Origin: an uncultured bacterium
Lineage (GTDB): Bacteria; Methylomirabilota; Methylomirabilia; Rokubacteriales; CSP1-6
Direction of reading: 5' to 3'
DNA: 6,548 nucleotides
NCBI GenBank assembly: GCA_946479205.1
Contig: CAMLFJ010000203.1
Span: 1 to 6,548, forward strand
Below are positions 1 through 5,278 of this stretch, piece after piece; positions within the stretch are counted from its first letter, which is position 1; each line of letters begins with the position of its first letter. The notes below the pieces were generated by a model. That model did not search any database and was not told where the DNA came from. It was given only the letters and a program-made list of their open reading frames with translations. Made by a program: the position numbers and the translations under genes.

Positions 1-1196
1 GTGGCGAGCGCGGCGGGCCGGTGGCCGGTGTCGATCCAGCCCAGGAGCTCGTCGAGGATCTCGGCGAAGTGGGCCTCGTGGCCCACGTCGAGCGCCGGGG
101 GCACGTCGATCTCGTAGCTCACGGCATCCCGCGCACGGGCCTGCGCGCCCGGCCATTCCCCCCCGGTGAGCACCCGCGCGAGATGGCGGGCCAGCTCCGT
201 GGTGTCGCCGCGGCCCTCGACGACCACCCGCCGCCGGAAGCCGGTCTCCGCGCTCTGCTCGACGCGGATCTCCGCGGCCCGCCCGCGCAGGACGAGGCGC
301 GAGGTGTCGCCGCCGCCGGGCGGCGAGGAGACCTCCCAGCGCGTGGCCGCGCGCACGGTCGCGCCGCGGAGGCGGTAGCTCAGCTCCGCGTTGCAGAAGA
401 CCCGGAGCGCGTTGCCCTCGAGCGCGCCGCGCAGCTCCGGCGGCACCTCGCCCGCGCCGGAGATGCGGGTGAAGACGTCCAGCGGCACGCGCGTGGACCA
501 GCCGCGCGCGGCGAGCAGCGTCGGCGCGGGCGCGGCGTCGGCGTCGAGCAGCCACTGCGCCTGGTCCACCTGGTGCGTGGGGATGTCCACCGCGCCGCCG
601 CCCTGGACGCGCGAGTCGAAGAACCACCAGGGACGGCGGAGCGGGGCGCCGTCCACGCGCTTCTCGAAGTGGTGGACGCTCTCCTGCTCGACGGCGGGCT
701 TCGAGGCGCCGTCGACCGCGAAGCCGCCGAAGACCTCGCGATCGTCCACGAGCCGCTTGACGAGCCGCCCGATCGTGTCGCGCCGGCCGGTCATCATCTC
801 CCGCGCGATCGGCCCGCCCGCGAGGCTCGTCCGGATGGGGGCGAGGTCCGCCGGCTCGACCAGCCACGGCTTGTCGGCCAGTACGTGGAGGCCGGACGCG
901 AGGAGCCGTTGCATCACGCGAGCCTTGCCGCCGTTCTTGCCCGCGAGCACCACCACGTCGCCCGGCCGCTCGACGAGGAGCTGGGCGAGGGGATCGGCCG
1001 ACCGCCGAACGCGAGGCCGCCAGGCGGTGGGGCGCTCCGCGCGGGAATTGAAGCGCTCGACGAGCGCCAGGAAATCGTCGAGCTCCGGCCCCGCGGTGGC
1101 GTAGACGAACACCTCCGGGGCCACCGCGGCGTGCGCCGCCCTCAGGGTCAGGGTGGCGTGGAAGTGGCCCGGCTCGAGAAAGGTCAGGGTGTGCAC
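1..1196 (-). CDS. Gfo/Idh/MocA-type oxidoreductase with a putative-oxidoreductase C-terminal domain (C-terminus cut by the window edge)
   Basis: The minus strand is open from 1196 to the window edge, giving about 398 residues without a stop. The N-terminus reads LTFLEPGHFHATLTL, a beta strand followed by a glycine/histidine turn where this family has its nucleotide-binding loop. Next come VVVLAGKNGGK (about 81-91) and LADKPW (about 106-111), the equivalent of the family's EKP motif with its catalytic lysine (K109). GGGAVDIPTHQVD (about 199-211) fits the GxxxDxxxH active-site motif, with D204 and H208. The part after residue 220 resembles the C-terminal domain found in a subgroup of putative oxidoreductases. 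By family, these are NAD(P)-dependent enzymes acting on sugars or related polyols in the cytoplasm; the substrate cannot be told. The GTG at 1194-1196 is the only usual in-frame start near the conserved N-terminus, but it has no Shine-Dalgarno sequence, so the start is uncertain. The gene is divergent from the importer operon, 67 bp away. Confidence 0.82.
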   Translation of the reverse strand, partial: MHTLTFLEPGHFHATLTLRAAHAAVAPEVFVYATAGPELDDFLALVERFNSRAERPTAWRPRVRRSADPLAQLLVERPGDVVVLAGKNGGKARVMQRLLASGLHVLADKPWLVEPADLAPIRTSLAGGPIAREMMTGRRDTIGRLVKRLVDDREVFGGFAVDGASKPAVEQESVHHFEKRVDGAPLRRPWWFFDSRVQGGGAVDIPTHQVDQAQWLLDADAAPAPTLLAARGWSTRVPLDVFTRISGAGEVPPELRGALEGNALRVFCNAELSYRLRGATVRAATRWEVSSPPGGGDTSRLVLRGRAAEIRVEQSAETGFRRRVVVEGRGDTTELARHLARVLTGGEWPGAQARARDAVSYEIDVPPALDVGHEAHFAEILDELLGWIDTGHRPAALA

Positions 1197-1223
1197 GAAG
1201 GGCAGGCTAGCACATTGGCCTCC

Positions 1224-1238
1224 CGCGCCCGGGGCGCG
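1224..1238. promoter_or_regulatory. GC palindrome in the divergent gap, possible operator
   Basis: CGCGCCC (1224-1230) and GGGCGCG (1232-1238) are perfect 7-bp inverted arms around a single G. They lie in the 67-bp gap between the divergent oxidoreductase and permease starts. A weak -10-like TACTAT (1244-1249) follows on the plus strand without a well-placed -35. A repressor site controlling both directions is possible, but GC palindromes arise easily in DNA this GC-rich. Confidence 0.25.
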
Positions 1239-1263
1239 TCGAGTACTATGGCCGTGCTCTCCG

Positions 1264-2031
1264 ATGACCGGCACCGGACGCGCGCTCTTTCGATACCTGC
1301 CCGCCGCCGCGCTCTTCGTCGCGCTCCTCGTGGCCTGGCAGCTCGCGGTGACGGTGCTGCGGGTGCGCGAGTACCTGCTGCCCGCCCCGCTCACCGTCGT
1401 GCGCGCGATGCTGGGCGATGAGATCCCGTGGCTGCGGCATCTCACCATCACGTCGCTCGAGATCGTGGGCGCGTTCGCGCTGGCCGGCGCGGCGGGGGTG
1501 GCGCTCGGGATCGTGGTGGCGTGGTCGTCGCTGCTCGCGCGGGCCCTGCTGCCCTTCCTGGTGTTCGTCAACACGCTGCCCAAGGTCGCGGTGGCCCCGC
1601 TCTTCCTGCTCTGGATGGGCTACGGGGTGCTGCCCAACATGCTGATCGGGGCGCTGATCGGATTCTTCCCGGTCGTCATCAACACCGCGGTCGGCCTGAC
1701 CCAGGTGGACGAGGAGTTGCTCGACCTGGGGCGCGTGTTCAACGCCCCCAAGTGGAAGGTCTTCGCCAAGATTCGCATCCCCAACGCCTTCCCCTATATC
1801 CTGAGTGCGCTCAAGATCACCGCGACCGCGGCGGTGGTGGGGGCCATCGTCGGCGAGTTCGTCGCTTCGCAGCAGGGGCTCGGCTACGTGATCGTCACCA
1901 CCCAGGGCAGCATGAACACCCCGGTGGCCTTCGCGGCCCTGGTCTGGATCTCGCTGGTCGGTCTCGCGGTGTACGGGCTGGTGGTGCTGGCCGCGCGGCG
2001 CATCGCGCCGTGGGCGGAAACCGTGGAGTAG
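1264..2031 (+). CDS. ABC transporter permease, TauC/SsuC/ThiX-like (BPD_transp_1 fold)
   Basis: A 255-residue inner-membrane permease, the normal length for the taurine/sulfonate/nitrate/pyrimidine class. Hydrophobic segments lie near residues 11-30, 64-88, 95-118, 124-145, 187-205 and 222-245, fitting six membrane spans. The cytoplasmic EAA loop that docks on the ATPase is at about 150-178: EELLDLGRVFNAPKWKVF followed by RIPNAFPYI, with the conserved glycine (G156) and the I-x-x-P element. TLPKVAVAPLFLLWMGYG (104-121) is also typical of this class. The reading frame stays open upstream to 1153, but that part overlaps the divergent gene's start region and looks non-coding; the ATG at 1264 gives the usual short N-terminal tail before the first span. 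No clear Shine-Dalgarno sequence precedes it. It is first in an operon with the binding protein and ATPase. The substrate is not shown by the sequence. Confidence 0.93.
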   Translation: MTGTGRALFRYLPAAALFVALLVAWQLAVTVLRVREYLLPAPLTVVRAMLGDEIPWLRHLTITSLEIVGAFALAGAAGVALGIVVAWSSLLARALLPFLVFVNTLPKVAVAPLFLLWMGYGVLPNMLIGALIGFFPVVINTAVGLTQVDEELLDLGRVFNAPKWKVFAKIRIPNAFPYILSALKITATAAVVGAIVGEFVASQQGLGYVIVTTQGSMNTPVAFAALVWISLVGLAVYGLVVLAARRIAPWAETVE

Positions 2032-2037
2032 AGGAGG
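2032..2037 (+). promoter_or_regulatory. Strong Shine-Dalgarno sequence of the binding-protein gene
   Basis: AGGAGG begins directly after the permease stop codon (TAG, 2029-2031) and sits 7 nt before the ATG at 2045. It fixes that start. It is by far the best ribosome site in the operon, as expected when the binding protein must be made in excess over the permease and ATPase. Confidence 0.85.
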
Positions 2038-2044
2038 ACAACCC

Positions 2045-3064
2045 ATGCGACGTGTCTCGATTCTCGTCGGTCTCGTGATCATCGGCCTCGTGGTGGCGCT
2101 CGGCGGCGGCACCCCGTCCGCGCAGCAGCCGCCGCAGAAGGTCGTCTTCGCGCTCAACTGGTTCCCGGTGGGGGACCACGCGGCCTACTGGGTGGCCCTC
2201 GAGAAGGGCTACTACCGGCAGCGCGGCCTCGACGTGGACATGCAGAACTCCAAGGGCTCGGGCGACTCCATCGCCAAGGTGGACACCGGGCGCGCCGACG
2301 TGGGCCTCGCCGACAGCGCGGTGGTCATCGCCTCGGCGGCGCGGGGCACGAAGGTCAAGGTGGTCGGCATGGTCTTCGACAAGAGCCCGCTCAACATCTG
2401 GAGCCGGAAGGACGCGCCGATCACGAAGCCGAAGGACCTCGAGGGCAAGAGCGTGGCCGCGCCCCCGGGCGACGGGCAGCGTCAGATGTTCCCCGCCTTC
2501 GCTCGGCTGAACGGGATCGACGCGAGCAAGGTCACGTGGGTGAACGTGGAGCCCGCGGCCAAGGTGCCCGCGCTGGCCGAGAAGCGGGTGGACGCGGTGG
2601 CCGACTACACCACCGGGCTGCCGTTCTACGAGAAGGCCATCGGCAAGGGCAACGCGGTGATGCTGCCGTGGGCCGACCACGGCTTCGACATGTACAGCAT
2701 GTCCATCATCGCGAGCGAGAAGACGATGAAGGAGCGCGGGCCGGTGCTGAAGGCGTTCCTGGAAGCCTCGTACCTCGGGTGGCGCGACGTGATGAGCGAT
2801 CCCAAGTCGGCGCTCGAGATCTTCAAGAAGCGGGTGCCCGAGATCGACCTCTCGATCATCGAGCCCAACATGATGATGGGCCTCGACCTGATGAAGACCG
2901 ACCGCTACGCGAAGAACGGCATCGGCTGGATGGAAGAGAAGAAGATGTGCGACTCGGTGGACCTGGTCAACACCTACATGGGCGTGCCGACCAAGGTCGA
3001 GTGCAAGGCGGTCTACACCAACGAATTCCTCACCAAGGTGGAGCTGCCCCGGTCCGCGCGCTGA
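2045..3064 (+). CDS. ABC transporter substrate-binding protein, NMT1/THI5-like
   Basis: A 339-residue secreted binding protein. The N-terminus is a signal peptide: basic MRR, a hydrophobic core at about 5-20, then TPSA before QQ, suggesting cleavage after A26. No lipobox cysteine is present, so it should be a free periplasmic protein. The mature start, VVFALNWFPVGDHAAYWVAL, then EKGYYRQRGLDVDM, is the hallmark of the NMT1/THI5-like family, where the N-W-F-P and A-x-Y segments line the ligand pocket. RADVGLADSAVVIAS (about 83-97) and DLEGKSVAAPPGDGQRQMF are further family segments. Relatives bind hydroxymethylpyrimidine-type precursors, riboflavin, taurine or other sulfonates, so the ligand is open. 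Two cysteines lie near the C-terminus, in KKMCDSVD and KVECKAVY, and might form a disulfide. It sits 13 bp after the permease gene and 10 bp before the ATPase gene. Confidence 0.92.
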   Translation: MRRVSILVGLVIIGLVVALGGGTPSAQQPPQKVVFALNWFPVGDHAAYWVALEKGYYRQRGLDVDMQNSKGSGDSIAKVDTGRADVGLADSAVVIASAARGTKVKVVGMVFDKSPLNIWSRKDAPITKPKDLEGKSVAAPPGDGQRQMFPAFARLNGIDASKVTWVNVEPAAKVPALAEKRVDAVADYTTGLPFYEKAIGKGNAVMLPWADHGFDMYSMSIIASEKTMKERGPVLKAFLEASYLGWRDVMSDPKSALEIFKKRVPEIDLSIIEPNMMMGLDLMKTDRYAKNGIGWMEEKKMCDSVDLVNTYMGVPTKVECKAVYTNEFLTKVELPRSAR

Positions 3065-3074
3065 TCGTCACGGC

Positions 3075-3839
3075 GTGACCGATCTGATCCGCCTCGACCG
3101 GGTGGGGATGACCTATACGACGGCGTCCGGCCCGGTCGAGGCGCTGCGGGACATCGACCTCGCGGTGGGGCGCGGGGAGCTGGTGGCCATCGTGGGCCCG
3201 TCGGGCTGCGGCAAGTCCACCCTCCTGCGTGTCATCGCGGGATTGCGGGCGCCGAGCCGGGGCCGGGTCGAGGTCGACGGCCACGCGGTCACGGGGCCGC
3301 TGCCGTCGGTGGGCATGGTCTTCCAGGCGCCGGTGCTGCTCAAGTGGCGCACCATCGAGTCCAACGTGTTGCTGCCCGCCGAGCTCTCCGGGCTCGATCC
3401 CGCCGCCTACCGGAGCCGCGCGGCCGAGCTGCTGCGGCTGGTCGGCCTCGCCGAGTTCGCGGGGAAGCTGCCGCGCGAGCTGTCGGGCGGCATGCAGCAG
3501 CGCGCTTCCCTCTGCCGCGCGCTGCTGCTCGACCCGCCGCTCCTGCTGATGGACGAGCCGTTCGGCGCGCTCGACGCGATGACACGCGACGAGATGAACC
3601 TGGAGCTCCTGCGCGTCTGGGGCGAGGGCAGCCGCGCGCGCAAGACCATCGTGTTCGTCACCCACTCGATCCCGGAGGCGGTCTTCCTCGCCGACCGCGT
3701 GGTGGTCATGACGCCTCGCCCGGGCCGGCTGGCGCGCGTCTTCAACGTGCCCCTCGCGCGGCCGCGGACCGTCACCTCACGTGCCGGCGCCGACTTCGGC
3801 GCGCTGACGCTCGCGGTGCACGAAGCGCTGGGCGCTTAG
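3075..3839 (+). CDS. ABC transporter ATP-binding protein, TauB/SsuB/ThiZ-like
   Basis: A 254-residue nucleotide-binding subunit that powers the importer from the cytoplasmic side. All motifs are intact: Walker A GPSGCGKST at 41-49, Q-loop glutamine Q84 in MVFQAP, signature LSGGMQQR at 136-143, Walker B LLLMDE at 156-161 with catalytic glutamate E161, D-loop GALD at 164-167, and the H-loop histidine H197 in VTHSIPEA. The C-terminal TPRPGR segment (213-218) is typical of the nitrate/taurine/sulfonate importer ATPases. The GTG at 3075 is chosen because the first beta strand (LIRLDRVGMTY) needs it; the ATG inside that strand would be too late. The start follows the binding-protein stop by 10 bp with only a weak ribosome site, so translation probably depends on coupling. 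It is the last gene of the operon and ends next to the inverted repeat. Confidence 0.95.
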   Translation: MTDLIRLDRVGMTYTTASGPVEALRDIDLAVGRGELVAIVGPSGCGKSTLLRVIAGLRAPSRGRVEVDGHAVTGPLPSVGMVFQAPVLLKWRTIESNVLLPAELSGLDPAAYRSRAAELLRLVGLAEFAGKLPRELSGGMQQRASLCRALLLDPPLLLMDEPFGALDAMTRDEMNLELLRVWGEGSRARKTIVFVTHSIPEAVFLADRVVVMTPRPGRLARVFNVPLARPRTVTSRAGADFGALTLAVHEALGA

Positions 3840-3842
3840 TTT

Positions 3843-3928
3843 GGGGTCAGGTCTTACATTCCGACATTTTTTCGCCCTCGTCGGTGCGGTGCGCTTGGGG
3901 AAAATGTCGGAATGTAAGACCTGACCCC
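3843..3928. repeat. Perfect 28-bp inverted repeat with a 30-nt loop, REP/MITE-like, possible two-way terminator
   Basis: The left arm at 3843-3870 begins GGGGTCAGGTCTTACATT and ends CGACATTTT. The right arm at 3901-3928 is its exact reverse complement, 28 of 28 bases. The loop is 3871-3900. The element fills all but about five bases of the gap between two convergent stop codons (TAG ending at 3839 and TAG at 3931-3933 on the minus strand). Its arms are only about 46% GC in DNA that is otherwise strikingly GC-rich, so it looks imported. From memory, GGGGTCAGGTCTT / AAGACCTGACCCC ends recur around REP-associated (Y1-type) transposase genes and as stand-alone copies in environmental bacteria; I could not check this. 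The T-run at 3867-3872 (plus strand) and the matching A-run at 3901-3904 would let the hairpin act as a terminator. No transposase gene is present in the window. Confidence 0.85.
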
Positions 3929-3930
3929 TC

Positions 3931-4698
3931 CTACGACGCGAGGGTGCCGCCGTCCACTGCCAGCACGTGGCCGGTGACCATGGCGGAGGCGGCGGAGGCG
4001 AGGTAGAGGGCGGCGCCGATCAGCTCGTCGGGCTTGCCCATGCGGCCCATCGGAACGCGGCGCATCGCGCGCTCGTAGTAGTTGGGCTCGCGGTGGATCA
4101 GGTCGCCGATGTTGGACTCGAACCACGAGGGCGCGATCGCGTTGACGCGCACGTGCTGGGGCGCCCACTCCGCCGCGAGCGCCCGCGTCAGCATCACCAC
4201 GCCGCCCTTGCTCGCCGCGTAGGCCACGGTGCCGGTCAGGCCGATCTCACCCGCGATGGACGCGATATTGATGATGGACCCGCGGTTGCGCGCGAGCATG
4301 CGCTGCCCCACGACCTGGCAGCCCCAGAACACGCCGCTCAGGTTGACCGCGATCACCCGATGCCACTCGGCCTCGGGGAACCGGTCGGCGGGGCTGCGGT
4401 GCGTGATGCCCGCGCTGTTGATGAGCACGTCGATGGCGCCGAGCCGGTCCTCGGCCTCCGCGGCCATGCGCTCCACGCTGGCCCGGTCGGCCACGTCCAC
4501 CGCCACCTCGAGCGCGCGGCCTCCGGCCTTCGCGATCCCGTCGGCCACCACCTTGGCCTGGCCCGCGTTGGCGTCCGCCACCGCGACCGCGGCACCCGCC
4601 TCGGCCAGCCCGCGGGCCATGGCCGCGCCCAGGCCCCCCGCGCCGCCCACCACCACCGCGGTCTGCCCGTCCAGCCGGAAGAGATCGAGGCTCGTCAT
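3931..4698 (-). CDS. SDR family NAD(P)-dependent oxidoreductase (classical short-chain dehydrogenase)
   Basis: A 255-residue classical SDR with a Rossmann fold. The cofactor loop is GGAGGLG (18-24), the NNAG-type element is NSAG (94-97), and the catalytic tetrad is complete: N119, S147 (INIASIAG), Y160 and K164 (YAASK). VDVAD (68-71 region) is the usual adenine-pocket segment; the acidic D42 after the second strand (VAVADANAG) suggests a preference for NAD over NADP. After VRVNAIAP the usual PG is PS (P190-S191), and the flexible substrate loop SWFESNIGDLIHREPNYYE is rich in acidic and aromatic residues. LAVDGGTLAS ends the protein in normal family fashion. Close families include gluconate 5-dehydrogenase and 3-oxoacyl-ACP reductase types, but the substrate cannot be set. 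The ATG at 4696-4698 overlaps the VOC stop as ATGA; the frame stays open much further upstream, but only as an out-of-frame reading of the VOC gene. Confidence 0.94.
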   Translation of the reverse strand: MTSLDLFRLDGQTAVVVGGAGGLGAAMARGLAEAGAAVAVADANAGQAKVVADGIAKAGGRALEVAVDVADRASVERMAAEAEDRLGAIDVLINSAGITHRSPADRFPEAEWHRVIAVNLSGVFWGCQVVGQRMLARNRGSIINIASIAGEIGLTGTVAYAASKGGVVMLTRALAAEWAPQHVRVNAIAPSWFESNIGDLIHREPNYYERAMRRVPMGRMGKPDELIGAALYLASAASAMVTGHVLAVDGGTLAS

Positions 4699-5162
4699 GC
4701 CCGGCGGGCCGGCTGGATCAGCTCCAGGGTGATGTCGTCGGGATCGAAGAAGTAGACGCCCTTGGCGCCCGCGTTGCGCCCGTGGGTGATGTCGACCGGG
4801 GCCGACTTGAACCGCACGCCCTTGGCCTTGAGGTCGGCGTAGGTGGCGTCGAGGTCCTCCACCATGAAGGCCACGTGACCGTTGCCGGGAATGTAGGTGT
4901 TGGCGTCGCCCCGGCTCCCGCGCGGCCGGCGGTACTCGAGCAGCTCGATGTGATGCCCCGGGGCCGCGTCCGGCCCCGCGGGCAGGCGCAGGAGCGCGAT
5001 GCGCAGCTCCGCGTCCGGGTAGCCGACCACCGCGCGCAGGTAGGGCTGGCTGCTGTCCCACTGGGTGATCAGCTCGAGGCCCAGCAGGTCGCGGTAGAAC
5101 GCGACCGATCGGTCCAGATCGCTGACGGTGAGTCCGGTGTGCAGGATCCCGCGAACGCCCAT
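4695..5162 (-). CDS. VOC family (glyoxalase/bleomycin-resistance/extradiol dioxygenase fold) metalloprotein
   Basis: A 155-residue protein with two beta-alpha-beta-beta-beta modules. Module one starts ILHTGLTVSDLDRSVAFYRDLLG (first part at 6-20), and module two starts NGHVAFMVEDLDATYADL. The four metal positions of the glyoxalase I-like subgroup are all filled: H8, E73 (HHIELLEYRRP), H96 (GNGHVAF) and E147 (ITLELIQP). A bound divalent metal and real enzymatic activity are therefore likely, such as a lyase, epimerase or isomerase step. Members of this fold include glyoxalase I, methylmalonyl-CoA epimerase and dioxygenases; this one cannot be placed further. The frame continues upstream to 5243, but the ATG at 5162 has a strong ribosome site 9 nt ahead and gives the standard short N-terminus. 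Its TGA overlaps the ATG of the SDR gene, so the two proteins are made together. Confidence 0.9.
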   Translation of the reverse strand: MGVRGILHTGLTVSDLDRSVAFYRDLLGLELITQWDSSQPYLRAVVGYPDAELRIALLRLPAGPDAAPGHHIELLEYRRPRGSRGDANTYIPGNGHVAFMVEDLDATYADLKAKGVRFKSAPVDITHGRNAGAKGVYFFDPDDITLELIQPARRA

Positions 5163-5171
5163 GGTCGGGGT

Positions 5172-5177
5172 TCCTCC
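5172..5177 (-). promoter_or_regulatory. Shine-Dalgarno sequence that sets the VOC gene start
   Basis: Read on the minus strand, GGAGGA at 5177-5172 lies 9 nt before the ATG at 5162. This favours 5162 over the longer alternative ATG at 5243, which would add a 27-residue, cysteine-rich tail not typical of the family. Confidence 0.75.
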
Positions 5178-5184
5178 GCCCGAC

Positions 5185-5213
5185 AGTCTAGAGGGGCACG
5201 CGGCGGTTGACAA
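5185..5213 (-). promoter_or_regulatory. Candidate sigma-70 promoter of the VOC-SDR operon
   Basis: On the minus strand, TTGTCA (5213-5208, 5 of 6 against TTGACA) and TAGACT (5190-5185, 4 of 6 against TATAAT) are separated by exactly 17 bp. Transcription would begin near 5178, just ahead of the ribosome site, giving a leader of about 16 nt. Confidence 0.5.
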
Positions 5214-5235
5214 GGCGCAGCAGTCATCGCAGAGT
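5207..5235 (+). promoter_or_regulatory. Candidate sigma-70 promoter of the peptide-type binding-protein gene
   Basis: A perfect TTGACA at 5207-5212 is followed after 17 bp by CAGAGT (5230-5235), which matches the -10 consensus at only 3 of 6 positions. The -35 box overlaps the -35 box of the opposite promoter. The weak -10 suggests low basal activity or dependence on an activator, if it is used at all. Confidence 0.35.
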
Positions 5236-5266
5236 CTTGGCACCGAAGACCACCCACTCGCTCCGT

Positions 5267-5272
5267 GGAGGT
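5267..5272 (+). promoter_or_regulatory. Shine-Dalgarno sequence of the family 5 binding-protein gene
   Basis: GGAGGT lies 6 nt before the ATG at 5279 and fixes that start, which also begins a typical signal peptide. Confidence 0.8.
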
Positions 5273-5278
5273 GCTGGA

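Noticed and set aside
158..164. Apparent frameshift in the oxidoreductase at a run of seven C
   Set aside because: With only six bases in the run the frame would hit a stop; with the seven actually present the frame continues cleanly into a plausible C-terminal domain to the window edge.
1153..1263. N-terminal extension of the permease from the upstream ATG at 1153
   Set aside because: It would overlap the start of the divergent gene and adds a non-hydrophobic, Arg/Pro/Trp-rich tail not seen in this permease class; the ATG at 1264 gives a normal length.
1197..1263. TPP or other riboswitch ahead of the importer operon
   Set aside because: The gap is too short, and none of the conserved riboswitch core sequences is visible.
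21..1421. A 466-codon open frame on the plus strand, with smaller ones at 166-378 and 391-1104
   Set aside because: The translations are low-complexity Arg/Ala/Gly/Glu/His-rich text without domains, and they lie opposite the well-supported oxidoreductase on the minus strand. They are products of high GC content.
3840..3930. CRISPR repeat or integrase attachment site
   Set aside because: There is one inverted pair rather than spaced direct repeats, and no cas gene, tRNA gene or integrase is present.
4699..5061. N-terminal extension of the SDR, making a 376-residue protein
   Set aside because: The added 121 residues are an out-of-frame reading of the VOC gene, and the ATG in the ATGA overlap gives a standard SDR N-terminus.
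5163..5243. Longer VOC protein starting at 5243
   Set aside because: The extra residues are cysteine-rich and unlike the family, and the strong ribosome site at 5172-5177 points to 5162. It would also place the predicted promoter inside the gene.
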